From M3007 sp044226205 (GTDB lineage Bacteria > Bacteroidota > Bacteroidia > Chitinophagales > Saprospiraceae): a stretch of DNA of 64,000 bases. This document shows positions 50,198 to 59,593 of this stretch, one piece after another. The stretch covers positions 1-64,000 of the forward strand of contig JBGAHL010000025.1 in the NCBI GenBank assembly GCA_044226205.1, in the 5' to 3' direction. Every line of letters starts with the position of its first letter. The stretch's first letter is position 1. A program made the translations under genes and the position numbers. A model generated the notes under the pieces. It worked only from the letters and a program-made list of their open reading frames with translations. It was not told where the DNA came from and made no database searches.

Positions 50198-52921
50198 TTA
50201 AAAATTGTGATCCCAGGTAAATAAAAAGAAAGGCCGTACTGCTACAATCCCGGTACTTGATTGGTAAAACCCGTCGGAAAAACCTTGCTCAAACAGGCGG
50301 GTATTCAGCAAATTAAATCCGGACAACTGAAAATAACTGCGCCACCTGGGTAAAAACAGTGAAGCCACGCCATCGGTAGCCCAGTAGTTTACAGCCGGTT
50401 TCCCTGTGTTGAGTGTGCTGGCCTCGTACACATTCAGCTTGAAATCGAACTTTTTGGAAAACTTTGCCAAAAGCGTGAGTGTAGAAAACCAGTTCAGGGT
50501 TTGCACTTCCTGTTGCTCTCCGCCCTGCGGGTTGAGGGCCAGGAAGACGGAGAGTTGATTGGATAACTGCAAATTCAACCAGCCTTCGAATCCTGTACCA
50601 TATTTGAATGCGCCACCGTAGATCCGTGAATTCAGCTGGGAGAGCTGGGCGTTATTGATCTGGTTTTGATCCAGGTTTCGGGAAAACTCTAGCACAATTT
50701 CAAAACGCGAACTTATAGCCGGAAAAAAACGGCTGACGGAGCCCTCTATATTAAAGCGCGATGCAGCAACCGGCCACAGTCCTTCGCGGATCATAAGGCT
50801 GGGCGTAATAGCGAAACGATCGCCAAAATCAGTCGGATTTACCGTGATACTGGCGCTGAGGTGCCAGGAGAACTGCTCTATCGGGTTGTTAAAACGATAG
50901 GATAAACGACCATAATGCTCCGGCCGCAGGTTCAAGTCATGAAGCCCGCGGCTCAATGTCTGATAATCTGCAAACAAATAAGACGGATAAATCAGCGAAA
51001 GAGAAGGCAGGTTGCGGCTGTAATTATATGAAATATCGAAATTGCTGTAAATATCGGGCGAATAACGAACACTTGCAGATGCTTCCGGAATCCACGACTT
51101 CTCCGGGTTGAGGCCAGTCGTTTGGAGTTGGATGTTTGAAAACTGGAGCCGGATACGCGCATTAAAAACGCCCCATTGTCTGGATGCTGAGGCCCCGGCA
51201 AACCATTTTTCTGCTGATAATCTTTCAGCATTAAGATATTCTGAACCGGGTTGCCAGCTTTCGCCGCCGGGGTTTTGAAGAGCGAAATCGGCGTTTAACT
51301 GTTCTTTTTTGAGCAGGTAACCTGCATCAAGGGACCAAAAAAAGCGACCATTTCGATGCAACCACCGGGTATTTATTTTACAAGCCTGTTGCCGGTAAAG
51401 AGCACCCTGAAACAGGTTGGAAAACGATGGATCTGCCCCGAAAAAGACCGGATAATAAGGGTAATCGGAAGAAAGCTCGCTGATGTAGCTATAGTCAGCC
51501 AGTTTGGCCGATATACTCAGCGTGCTGGTTGTGTCCGGGGCCGTGGTATATTCGAAAGAGGCTAAAGCGTTTCGGCTTTTGTCTTTTTGGAGGGTGGCGG
51601 CTCGCTGTTCGAGGCCCGGGGTTTGGCGATCGAGCTTGTTACTGTATTCCTGAGGGGTGCTGTTGAATCTGGCAAAGCCTCGTAAAATATGACGTTCGCT
51701 TGGGGCTGTCCATTCAGCCTCGGCCTGCCCGTTGTACAAAGCGCCTTTTTGCCCAAATTTTCGGGACTCAAACAAATCGAGCCCATCCTGATCGAGCAGA
51801 TAATGCGTATCCGTCTGATTTTTCTGTTGCAGGTTTTCGTAGCCGGTCCAGGCCGAAAGGCGCAATTTGGCAAGAGGGGAGAGCGGAATAATCTGACCCG
51901 CAAACAATATCGCCGAACGATTGTCGCTCGTGTACGGAGTCGGCAGTCCGTTTTGGCTCAAGGCAGGGACAAAGATCGGAGAGCGGGGATTCAAAGGGCT
52001 ATCCTGCAAATAGTTATTGCCGGACCCTGCATTTCGACCCAGTGAGGGAATGTCCGAGAGGTTGCTTTCTCCTGTATTATTGGCATTCCCAATCAGATAC
52101 AATTTGTCTTTTTTGCTCAAACTGAAAAAATTGAGGTGTAAAAAACCTTTCAGTTCTTCGCCATAGCCGCTGCCAACCACCATGCTGCCAGAATTGGCCC
52201 TCTTTTTTTCCTCTTTGAATACCAGATTCAGAACAAGCCGGTCGGAATCCTGAAATCTTTTGAGCAGGGGATTGTCCTGGTAGCGTTGTATGGCCTGTAT
52301 CCGGGCAATATTATCAGCTCTGACGTTTCTGGTGGCAAGTTGATAATTTGACCCGAAAAGATCGTCGCCTTCAATCATGACCTTCTCGACCGCTTGCCCG
52401 TTCAGGGTGATGGTGCCATTTTCATTGACTTGCATACCCGGCAATTTTTTCAGCAGGTCTTCAACTGAAAACTCGGTACTGTCTGAAAACGAGGCAGCGT
52501 TGTATTCGATGGTGTCTGATCGGACGACGACTGGCAATGCTTCGCCCCGAACTACCACCTCCCGGAGCGGCATCCCGATGGGGGATAAGAATATTTCCTG
52601 GATGTTTTCGAAAGCACTTCGAAAGAGTGTAGAATTTGTAGGGTTGAACCCGATACAACGCGCGGAAAGAATCAGACTATCGGGTTGGTTTTTCAGTGGA
52701 ATTTTGAAAAAACCCAGGTCGTCTGTTGTTGTATAACTCAAAACGGAGTTGTTAGAGGGATCCTTCAGTAAAACACTGGCAAATGAAATGGCATTTCCGG
52801 TTGTGTCGCGTACATAGCCCTGAATGGATTGTCCCTGGACACTGAAAAAAGCCTGGGTAATGAAAATTACGCACAAGACTATCCGTAAAAAAACCGATTG
52901 TAACATGAGCGATATCTGCAT
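50198..52921 (-). CDS. Outer-membrane beta-barrel receptor with carboxypeptidase-like domain (GLPGLI partner)
   Basis: A 907-aa outer-membrane protein. A signal peptide (about 6-30) is followed by a carboxypeptidase-regulatory-like domain (about 32-115, with SIQGYVRDTTGNAISFASVLL), a plug-like domain (about 120-230, with LREVVVRGEALPVVVRSDTIEYNAASF and VEDLLKKLPGMQVNENGTITLNGQAVEKVMIEGDDLF) and a long barrel. The plug pattern is that of the outer-membrane beta-barrel family usually found with GLPGLI proteins. It follows the GLPGLI gene by 20 bp. The start at 52921 or Met 6 both leave a normal signal peptide. Likely peptide or cofactor transport; not established. Confidence 0.85.
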   Translation of the reverse strand: MQISLMLQSVFLRIVLCVIFITQAFFSVQGQSIQGYVRDTTGNAISFASVLLKDPSNNSVLSYTTTDDLGFFKIPLKNQPDSLILSARCIGFNPTNSTLFRSAFENIQEIFLSPIGMPLREVVVRGEALPVVVRSDTIEYNAASFSDSTEFSVEDLLKKLPGMQVNENGTITLNGQAVEKVMIEGDDLFGSNYQLATRNVRADNIARIQAIQRYQDNPLLKRFQDSDRLVLNLVFKEEKKRANSGSMVVGSGYGEELKGFLHLNFFSLSKKDKLYLIGNANNTGESNLSDIPSLGRNAGSGNNYLQDSPLNPRSPIFVPALSQNGLPTPYTSDNRSAILFAGQIIPLSPLAKLRLSAWTGYENLQQKNQTDTHYLLDQDGLDLFESRKFGQKGALYNGQAEAEWTAPSERHILRGFARFNSTPQEYSNKLDRQTPGLEQRAATLQKDKSRNALASFEYTTAPDTTSTLSISAKLADYSYISELSSDYPYYPVFFGADPSFSNLFQGALYRQQACKINTRWLHRNGRFFWSLDAGYLLKKEQLNADFALQNPGGESWQPGSEYLNAERLSAEKWFAGASASRQWGVFNARIRLQFSNIQLQTTGLNPEKSWIPEASASVRYSPDIYSNFDISYNYSRNLPSLSLIYPSYLFADYQTLSRGLHDLNLRPEHYGRLSYRFNNPIEQFSWHLSASITVNPTDFGDRFAITPSLMIREGLWPVAASRFNIEGSVSRFFPAISSRFEIVLEFSRNLDQNQINNAQLSQLNSRIYGGAFKYGTGFEGWLNLQLSNQLSVFLALNPQGGEQQEVQTLNWFSTLTLLAKFSKKFDFKLNVYEASTLNTGKPAVNYWATDGVASLFLPRWRSYFQLSGFNLLNTRLFEQGFSDGFYQSSTGIVAVRPFFLFTWDHNF

Positions 52922-52941
52922 GATTGATTAGTGTCGCGAGT

Positions 52942-53706
52942 TCAGTTGCCAATCTCAATGGCTCCGGGATCTCTTGATATCGTTATCTCGTTCCCTCGGG
53001 CTTTTGCTTCTTTTTCCTGTTTCAAACTTTGCTCATCTTCGGCTATTTGTAGTTCGTCATAATTCAGTCCCAGGTATTTGCCGTGCGGAGGAACGATAAA
53101 ATTGCTAATCGTAGGGGAGAATTCGAGCTTGACAAACAGAAACTTTACAAATCCGTCAATCGATTGAGCTTCCAGAATGAGTCCCGGCAAACCGCCGAGC
53201 TTGTATGGCCCGGAAGGAATGGGGATATCCGGGGCAAACCACGCTTCATATGTCCTGCCTCTGAATGCTCCGATCGCCTTTTGGCAGGTATAGGGACCAA
53301 ATTGCTTGAACTCAGGGTAGATTTCCCAGGCAATCGCACCCAGCGTATCGCGTACCACTACTTTCTTTTTGGAAAGTACAGTGTGGGTTTTATAATAGAT
53401 CTGCTTCTCGGAGTGCATTTTATAAACCGGAAATCCTTCCGGATCACCAGATTCGTTTACCATAGTCCCGGATTCCGTTGGGTAGGAAATATATCCTTTC
53501 GGGGCGCAATTGTTGATGTATACCGATCTGTTTTTGTTAAATAGGAGGGTTGTCTCCCCGTTCATGTGTGCCAAGTAGGGATTGCCGGTTGACTGGGCAT
53601 AGGTTACAATTCCTATCGGGATCGTGTCGGATAGCGGTATCGTACTCCTTTGGCCTTGTGCATGAAAACCGATTATAAAAAGGACGATAAATGAAAGGTA
53701 TCTCAT
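52942..53706 (-). CDS. GLPGLI family protein
   Basis: A 254-aa exported protein with a signal peptide (about 1-18, MRYLSFIVLFIIGFHAQG). It contains the name-giving motif in PYKLGGLPGLILEAQS (about 176-190), with the usual upstream AWEIYPEFKQFGPYTCQKAIGAFRGRTYEAWFAPDIPIP. Members are encoded next to TonB-type receptors in Bacteroidota; the function is not known. The gene lies between the receptor (20 bp) and the small Cys-rich peptide gene (89 bp upstream). Possible role: periplasmic partner of the receptor. Confidence 0.92.
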   Translation of the reverse strand: MRYLSFIVLFIIGFHAQGQRSTIPLSDTIPIGIVTYAQSTGNPYLAHMNGETTLLFNKNRSVYINNCAPKGYISYPTESGTMVNESGDPEGFPVYKMHSEKQIYYKTHTVLSKKKVVVRDTLGAIAWEIYPEFKQFGPYTCQKAIGAFRGRTYEAWFAPDIPIPSGPYKLGGLPGLILEAQSIDGFVKFLFVKLEFSPTISNFIVPPHGKYLGLNYDELQIAEDEQSLKQEKEAKARGNEITISRDPGAIEIGN

Positions 53707-53795
53707 AAATGATGTGCTTTGGTATCTGAAAAGAAAACGGAGAGCCAGGCGTTACCGGGATGGCAACGCCTGACTGTCGTCAGTGGAAAAGTTTT

Positions 53796-54080
53796 TTATT
53801 CGCCGGAGTCATCGTCGTCATCAGAGGGTTTGGTCGTGTCGCCACCGCAGCCGGCTTGTTTCAGCTCGTAATCCAGGTTGGCGTTGGCAGATTCGCAGGT
53901 GAGCCCGAAAACGCAATAGATCCGCCCGTTGCAGGGGGCGCATGCTAAACACGGAACCGGAACATCATTCTGGACAACCGTGCCTGCCAGGCTTTGGGCC
54001 TGTTGGGCAGTCGACGGATTGGATGCGAAGGCCATCACGGCGCAAAAAGTGAATGCGAGTGCGAACATGAGTTTTTTCAT
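53796..54080 (-). CDS. Small secreted Cys-rich peptide with Asp-rich tail
   Basis: A 94-aa protein with a clear Sec signal peptide (MKKLMFALAFTFCAVMAFA), six cysteines in the mature part (PCLACAPCNGRIYC, TCESAN, GCGG) and a C-terminal run of acidic residues (SDDDDDSGE). No family recognised. The position ahead of GLPGLI and receptor genes makes it a candidate cargo, ligand or accessory peptide of that pair. It may form disulfides in the periplasm or outside. Upstream are TTACAG half-sites near the HTH gene. Confidence 0.7.
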   Translation of the reverse strand: MKKLMFALAFTFCAVMAFASNPSTAQQAQSLAGTVVQNDVPVPCLACAPCNGRIYCVFGLTCESANANLDYELKQAGCGGDTTKPSDDDDDSGE

Positions 54081-54195
54081 GGCTGAAAAAGTGTTTTGGT
54101 CAAATGCCTACTCTTTACAGGATTTTCGGCTTCCTCCTTTTTACAGGGACAAATCTGTAAGGCCCGAATCCCAAAAAATGAGACTGCACTTTTTT

Positions 54196-54414
54196 TTATA
54201 ATTTTAAATCAAAAGGCTCCTCGTAGTAATAAGTCTGGCGGTCTTTCTCATAGGCAATTGGCGCGCCCATGGAACGCAGATCGTCCAGATGACGAAACAG
54301 GGTAGCCCGGGAAACCGACATCCGATCGGCAAGCTCCCTGGGCGAACCGGTCGATTTCATACGGATGAGTCCATGCAGACGTTTGATTCGGTTGATGTGC
54401 TCGAAAAATGTCAT
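54196..54414 (-). CDS. Small HTH transcription regulator (HTH_11/DeoR-like)
   Basis: A 72-aa protein starting MTFFEHINRIKRLHGLIRMK at 54414; the longer frame to 54498 adds an unlikely Cys-rich N-terminus. It is a single winged-helix domain: helix pair RIKRLHGLIRMK, then STGSPRELADRMSVSRATLFRHLDDLRSMG, then a wing (IAYEKDRQTYYYEEPF). It resembles the N-terminal domain of WYL/DeoR regulators without the effector domain. It is just upstream of, and in the same direction as, the Cys-rich peptide, GLPGLI and receptor genes, so it probably regulates them. Three TTACAG half-sites lie in the 115-bp gap downstream. Confidence 0.75.
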   Translation of the reverse strand: MTFFEHINRIKRLHGLIRMKSTGSPRELADRMSVSRATLFRHLDDLRSMGAPIAYEKDRQTYYYEEPFDLKL

Positions 54415-54776
54415 GGCTGTAATCGTACTTACGGAGAAAAGTCTGGGTGCGGAAAAGCATGCTGCACATGGCATTGCCATGCAGCAAAACATGCTCAAAA
54501 GGCCGGTATTACATCAGTGTGTCTGGAACGCTCCGGAGTACGGCAGGCAGGGAACTCCGGTGGTCGCATTGGTTCACAAATTTAAACTCCGGCCTCGAAA
54601 TCGCGCCTGAGCGACCATGAAAATATTTCAAAAGTCAAGGCGCTAATACCTTGATTTTCTAAGGCAAAAACGCTAACATTTATTTAACCGTTAAACCCTC
54701 TTGGATTTGAACTTTTGAACAAATGGCTTCGTTTTTAGTCTGTTATTGCTACTGAAAACCGATAAAAATTCCATCT
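54415..54776. other. Divergent intergenic region, HTH gene versus small TM gene
   Basis: No gene supported. A small inverted repeat TCAAGG...CCTTGA (54635-54654) followed by TTTTCT could act as a weak terminator. No clear -7/-33 pair found for either direction. Confidence 0.4.
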
Positions 54777-54971
54777 ATGCACTACCTGACCGAACGTAAT
54801 GAACGTCGTAGCCGGCAGTCGGCAATCGTGATGGCTATCTTGCTGCACCTCGGATTGGTTGCTGCCATTTATCTCGCTACAGCACAGGATCCGACACCGC
54901 AAAAAACACCTGTGCCGCTCCAGCACCTGCCCTCCGATCCGCCAAAGGACGGCCGTACCGCTGCCCGCTGA
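54777..54971 (+). CDS. Small single-pass membrane protein resembling a TonB N-terminus
   Basis: A 64-aa frame: a positively charged start (ERNERRSRQS), one membrane helix (about 18-36, IVMAILLHLGLVAAIYLATA) and a short proline-rich tail (PTPQKTPVPLQHLPSDPP). This is what the first 60 residues of a TonB energy transducer look like, but the C-terminal domain is missing. It is followed after 20 bp by a terminator. It may be a real small protein or the remains of a tonB gene. Confidence is limited by its size. Confidence 0.5.
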   Translation: MHYLTERNERRSRQSAIVMAILLHLGLVAAIYLATAQDPTPQKTPVPLQHLPSDPPKDGRTAAR

Positions 54972-54990
54972 TCATTCCCAGACCATAAAA

Positions 54991-55030
54991 AAAGCCGCGC
55001 CCCGTACTCCCCGGAGGCGCGGCTTCTTTG
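54991..55030. terminator. Bidirectional terminator
   Basis: Arms AAGCCGCGCC and GGCGCGGCTT pair perfectly over 10 bp. The minus strand continues with a run of seven T, the plus strand with CTTTGTT. It serves the convergent small TM gene and the DUF4249/TonB operon. Confidence 0.8.
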
Positions 55031-55111
55031 TTATCAAGCACGCTGAAAAGGTATTCCTGTTCGCAGGTTTTTATAAAACCCGTATGTGGCTGATTGATGA
55101 CGCGTCGTCAC

Positions 55112-55960
55112 TCATCGTTGAATTATGGTTGTATCGCGATCATACGCAAGACAGGTGAAGATGCCCAGCGGGTTGCCTGTGCCGCTTACATTGCTCTTGA
55201 TTGGCGAGGGCTGCGCAAACGGATTGAGGTTGCCGATCACCGCCAGCTGATAACTCTCGATATAATTGTAATACTCGGGTGTAATGTGAAAAATCGTATT
55301 GAATATGGTATCGCCTTCATGCAGGTCATAACCCGTGCCAAAGGCAATGGTCGACTCTTGCGAACTGCGGTCGGAGAAAATGAAATCCTGATCCGGCAAA
55401 CTGTCCAAACTGCTGTAATTCAATAATCTGCGATAATAGTTTTGGCTGTTCAGATCATCTGTAATATAAGTCAGCACGCGGGCCAGGGTATCTTTTTCCG
55501 GGTTCCATTGCACCACCACACTGTCGATGGGCACTACCGGTAACATGATGGTCTGCCCCTGAATCGATCGACCGTCGGGCAACAGGATATTGAGATCGAA
55601 ACGGGCGCCGGGTGTGGGCGGTACAAGCTTGGGACTGAAATAGTTGTAAATTTTAAACGGATGGAGTTCGGGGTAAAGAAAGTTGCTCAGCGTGTCGGTC
55701 TCTCCGTCGTGACTGATCGTGACCACGGCGCCGTCGAGCAGGGTGTTTTGCAGAAAATTCGAGTCCAGCCCGAATTCATCGAAGAAGGCATAACTGCGGG
55801 TAAGCAGCAAACGGTAGGGTTTGCCGGGTTCGAGATAGCATTCGACCACCGGCTGGCGCTCGTATTCGGGCAATTCAATGTCAACGTCACGGGTGAGGTT
55901 ACAAGCTTGAAAAGCCAGCAAAAAGAAAGGAGCGATTTTATATAAAATATTGATTTTCAT
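55112..55960 (-). CDS. DUF4249 family lipoprotein
   Basis: A 282-aa lipoprotein with lipobox LLAFQACN (Cys 20). The mature start DVDIELPEYERQPVVECYLEPGKPYRLLLTRSYAFFD and the segment LLDGAVVTISHDGETDTL are the recognisable DUF4249 features. Such proteins are encoded directly after a TonB receptor, as here (36 bp after it), and probably sit on the outer membrane beside it. Function of the family is unknown. A terminator follows. Confidence 0.88.
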   Translation of the reverse strand: MKINILYKIAPFFLLAFQACNLTRDVDIELPEYERQPVVECYLEPGKPYRLLLTRSYAFFDEFGLDSNFLQNTLLDGAVVTISHDGETDTLSNFLYPELHPFKIYNYFSPKLVPPTPGARFDLNILLPDGRSIQGQTIMLPVVPIDSVVVQWNPEKDTLARVLTYITDDLNSQNYYRRLLNYSSLDSLPDQDFIFSDRSSQESTIAFGTGYDLHEGDTIFNTIFHITPEYYNYIESYQLAVIGNLNPFAQPSPIKSNVSGTGNPLGIFTCLAYDRDTTIIQR

Positions 55961-55996
55961 ATTTTTAATAGTTTTTATCCGACGTCCGGACCTGTT

Positions 55997-58327
55997 TTAG
56001 AATTTGAAGTTCCAGGTGAGGCTGGGCAAAATGGGAAAGAGCGACACTTGCTTGGCCTGAATTTTTGTCGGCAAATCGGGGCCGCCATCGACGACCGATT
56101 CGAGATTGGGATCGATGTACAAAAAGTACGGATTGCGGCGGTCCGTAGCGTTGTACACACTGATGGTCAGGTCGCTTTCCCCCCATTTGGGATGGAATTT
56201 TCGGACCGCCCCCAGGTCGAGGCGCATGTAAGGCGGTACGCGGAAGGTGTTGCGCGCGCCGTAAATCGGCACCACGGCCTGAAAACTGGCTCCCGGCACG
56301 TCCTGAAGCGTGTAGCGCCCCACTGGCAGCCAGCTCACGTAGCCCGAGGTGTAGGTCCAGGTAGCCGTAAACTGCCAGCGCCGGTTGAGTTCGTAAATAC
56401 CGACGATGTTGAGGTTGTGACGGGTATCGAAACGGGGCGGGAAATACGCCGAGTTATTGATGTCGGGGAAATCGCCGCGGCGCACCCAGGCGAGGGTATA
56501 ACCAATCCAGCCGGTGAGCCGCCCTTCTTTTTTCTCGATTTCCAGTTCCACAGGGCTGAACGCATAACCCCGACCAATGCTCAGCTGGTTTTCCAGCTCG
56601 CTGTCGTTGCCGTAGAGTTCGGCGCCGTCTTTGAAATCGACCTGGTTTTGCAGCCATTTGTACCAGGCTTCCCAGGTGATGAGGATCTGGCGGTTGAGCA
56701 GGTACGACGAGCCGATCGCGACCTGGTCGCTGATCTCCGGCTTCACGCCTTCGGTGCTGGGGTACCAAATGTCGGTAGGCAAGGACAATCCGCTGGAAGC
56801 CAGCAAGTGTACGTATTGATACATTCGGGTATAGGAGCCTTTGAACGACCAGCGTTTGCTGATCGAATAATTGGCGGCGAAACGCGGTTCGAAACCCCAG
56901 TAAAACGCCGGATTGTTCTGCCACGCCGACACCCGCGCACCGTAATTGAGTTTTAATTTTGGATCAACAGCCCACTCATCAGCCACATACAGGCCGTATT
57001 CCATACCACTGAACCCCTGGCCAGACTCGAAACTGATTTGTCCGTCGTCGCTTCCGGCTTTCAGGCGCGCCACATCGAATCCGTGCCAGGTGGCATTGCC
57101 GCCGAAGCGAACGGTATGGCTGTTGGTCGGCTGGTAGTAAAAATCCACCTTGGCATTGGCGTCGCGCACTTCCGAACCCAGTTTGAACGAAAACCCGGTG
57201 AGCTCGTTGCGGATGCGGTACTGGTAGTCGGAGTAGGTAAATGTGGTATTGGAAAAAAGTTTGGAGCCGAAAGTGTGGTTCCAGCGCGCCGTGCCGGTGG
57301 CATTGCCCCAGTCGAAGAGAAAATCGAAGGTTTCATCCTTGAATTTAAACACGTCGCGCCCGAAATAACCGCTCAGGTACAGCCTGTCTTTGGGCGAAAG
57401 GGTAAAATTGACCTTGGTGTTCAGGTCGTAGAAGTAATAATCAGGTATTTTGTTGTAATCCGGGTTGTCTTCATTGGCCCGGTTGATGCCGCGGGTGATC
57501 AGGTCGGCGTAGGTGCGCCGGCCGCTGACGATAAAGGAGGATTTGTCTTTCTGGATCGGCCCTTCGAGCGTCAGGCGACTGGCAATGAGGCCCAGGCCGC
57601 CCGAGCCGCTGAATTTCTGATTGTTGCCTTCTTTCATACGCACGTCGATGACCGAGGACAAACGACCGCCGTATTGCGCCGGAAAACCGCCCTTGTATAC
57701 TTTCAGGTCCTTCACGGCATCCGAGTTGAAGGTGCTGAAAAAGCCGAACAGGTGGTTGGCGTTGTACACCACGGCCTCATCGAGCACGATCAGGTTCTGG
57801 TCGCTGTTGCCGCCGCGCACGAAAAGCCCGGTGGTTCCTTCCGACCCTGGCGTGATGCCCGGCTTCAATTGCAGGATCTTGATCACATCCACTTCGCCGA
57901 ACAGGGCCGGCAAGGCCTTGGCTTCGCGGGTGCTGATGGTGGCGACCGACATTTCGGTACTTTGAATTTTTTCCTCCAGCGGATTGGCTTTGATCACCAC
58001 CTCGTTCAGAAGCGAACCCTCCGGGTCGAGCGAGATGTCGAGCCGCATGGGACCGGCTTGCGGTTTGATTTTTGTAAAAACGGTTTGGTAACCGATGTAA
58101 CTGAATTTCAGCGTAATAGAGTCTTTTCCGACGGGTAGCGAGATGGAATAAAAACCGTATTCGTTGCTCACGTTGCCCTTGCCCAGCCCCACGGCTTCTA
58201 CCGTGGCGCCGATGAGGGTTTCTCCGTTTAGGGCGTCTTTTAGCACCCCGCTGACGGTGGCTGTGTTTTGTGCGTGCAAAACAATCGCAGCCGACAGCAA
58301 GGCGATTGTCAGGAAGATGTTTTTCAT
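55997..58327 (-). CDS. TonB-dependent outer-membrane receptor with carboxypeptidase-like domain
   Basis: A 776-aa receptor starting MKNIFLTIALLSAAIVLHAQ at 58327; the 26 residues upstream in frame have no signal peptide. It has a carboxypeptidase-regulatory-like domain (about 24-105, with VSGVLKDALNGETLIGATVEA), a plug (about 115-225, with LNEVVIKANPLEEKIQSTEMS and KPGITPGSEGTTGLFVRGGNSDQNLIVLDEA), and a barrel ending LTWNFKF. It forms an operon with the DUF4249 lipoprotein downstream. Substrate unknown. Confidence 0.9.
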   Translation of the reverse strand: MKNIFLTIALLSAAIVLHAQNTATVSGVLKDALNGETLIGATVEAVGLGKGNVSNEYGFYSISLPVGKDSITLKFSYIGYQTVFTKIKPQAGPMRLDISLDPEGSLLNEVVIKANPLEEKIQSTEMSVATISTREAKALPALFGEVDVIKILQLKPGITPGSEGTTGLFVRGGNSDQNLIVLDEAVVYNANHLFGFFSTFNSDAVKDLKVYKGGFPAQYGGRLSSVIDVRMKEGNNQKFSGSGGLGLIASRLTLEGPIQKDKSSFIVSGRRTYADLITRGINRANEDNPDYNKIPDYYFYDLNTKVNFTLSPKDRLYLSGYFGRDVFKFKDETFDFLFDWGNATGTARWNHTFGSKLFSNTTFTYSDYQYRIRNELTGFSFKLGSEVRDANAKVDFYYQPTNSHTVRFGGNATWHGFDVARLKAGSDDGQISFESGQGFSGMEYGLYVADEWAVDPKLKLNYGARVSAWQNNPAFYWGFEPRFAANYSISKRWSFKGSYTRMYQYVHLLASSGLSLPTDIWYPSTEGVKPEISDQVAIGSSYLLNRQILITWEAWYKWLQNQVDFKDGAELYGNDSELENQLSIGRGYAFSPVELEIEKKEGRLTGWIGYTLAWVRRGDFPDINNSAYFPPRFDTRHNLNIVGIYELNRRWQFTATWTYTSGYVSWLPVGRYTLQDVPGASFQAVVPIYGARNTFRVPPYMRLDLGAVRKFHPKWGESDLTISVYNATDRRNPYFLYIDPNLESVVDGGPDLPTKIQAKQVSLFPILPSLTWNFKF

Positions 58328-58687
58328 GTGTAAAAAAGTTGGGCGGTAAAAAATGAGCCGGTGCAAAGGCTGATAAACAGGCTTGAAAAAAACTTTGTTC
58401 GGCAAACCTGGTATTTTAAGTGGCTTTAAAAAACAAGATTCGACGAACCTCGAATCCGGTTCGATTTTTATAACCCGATTTCAGATGCACAGACTTGCGC
58501 ATGGCGGCGTTTATTTCGTCACGGTTGTCTGAATCTTTCGAAAACCAAATTTTATCTTTTCCATGCTTTTGCGCCTCGCAAGCCAAGCGCATAAATGCGC
58601 TATCTTTCGCGCTTCAAGCTCGCCGGATCGCTTCCAGACGACAAAAACAACCCCGGCCGAGCCCTAACTTTACAGCATTTGCCAAAC
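58328..58687. other. Divergent intergenic region, TonB receptor versus prmA
   Basis: No gene supported. CTAACTTTACAG (about 58661-58672) resembles a -7 element with one mismatch about 20 bp before prmA; no matching -33 box is evident. Confidence 0.4.
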
Positions 58688-59512
58688 ATGGATTACTGGA
58701 AATACACCCTGCACACCGACTCCGATACCGCCGAACTGCTGCTGGCCTGGCTCTCCGATTCCGCTTTCGATACGTTCGAGGAGACGCCCGAGGCTTTGAT
58801 CGCCTACCTGCCTTCCAGGGCCGATATGGCCGACGCCGAGCAAATGCTGACGACCTTGCAGACTGATTACGGTTTTTCCTGGGACAAACAATTTATCCCT
58901 GCCCAAAACTGGAATGCGCTCTGGGAGTCCAACTTCGAGCCCGTGATCGTGGGCGATTTTTGCGCGGTAAGAGCCGATTTTCACCCTCCACAGGCCAACG
59001 TAAAACACGAACTGGTGATCAATCCCAAAATGGCGTTTGGCACGGGCCACCACGAAACCACCTGGATGTGCCTCGCCGCCCTCGAACGCCTGCCGGTCGA
59101 AGGCGCCCGGCTGCTCGACTACGGCTGCGGTACGGGCATTCTGGCCATCCTGGCGGCGCGTTTGGGCGCAGCGTCCATCGAAGCCGTCGACATCGAAGAC
59201 GAATCTTATCGCAACACCCTGGAAAACAGCGCCTTGAATGCGGTGAGGGACCAAATCATCGCGCGCTGCGGCACCCTCGACGCCGTGGAGGGGCGCAATT
59301 TCGACGGCATTCTGGCCAATATCAACCGGCACATTATTCTGGACTCCCTGCCACGCCTCGCCGAACTGGTTCGTACGGGCGGCTGGCTGCTCGTGTCGGG
59401 TATTCTGCACGACGATGAAACGGTCGTCACAACAGCCGCACAGGCGGCGGGATTCACCCAGGTTCGCACCGACCGGCGCGGCAATTGGTTGTGCATAGAA
59501 TTTCTGCGTTAA
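58688..59512 (+). CDS. prmA: Ribosomal protein L11 methyltransferase
   Basis: A 274-aa cytoplasmic enzyme that methylates lysines and the N-terminus of ribosomal protein L11 using SAM. The start at 58688 (MDYWKYTLHTDSDTAELLLAWLSDSAFDTFEE) is a typical PrmA substrate-binding domain; upstream in-frame Met codons extend into non-conserved sequence. It has the linker segment MAFGTGHHETTWMCL, the SAM motif LLDYGCGTGILAILAA and the catalytic-pocket motif ILANINRHIIL. Length normal. Monocistronic in view. Confidence 0.95.
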   Translation: MDYWKYTLHTDSDTAELLLAWLSDSAFDTFEETPEALIAYLPSRADMADAEQMLTTLQTDYGFSWDKQFIPAQNWNALWESNFEPVIVGDFCAVRADFHPPQANVKHELVINPKMAFGTGHHETTWMCLAALERLPVEGARLLDYGCGTGILAILAARLGAASIEAVDIEDESYRNTLENSALNAVRDQIIARCGTLDAVEGRNFDGILANINRHIILDSLPRLAELVRTGGWLLVSGILHDDETVVTTAAQAAGFTQVRTDRRGNWLCIEFLR

Positions 59513-59593
59513 AAAAATGACCGAATGCGCCATTTTTCGCCGTTTTGAACGTTGATAAAAGCCATTTTCCCTGCCTACCATTTATTCTAAAAC

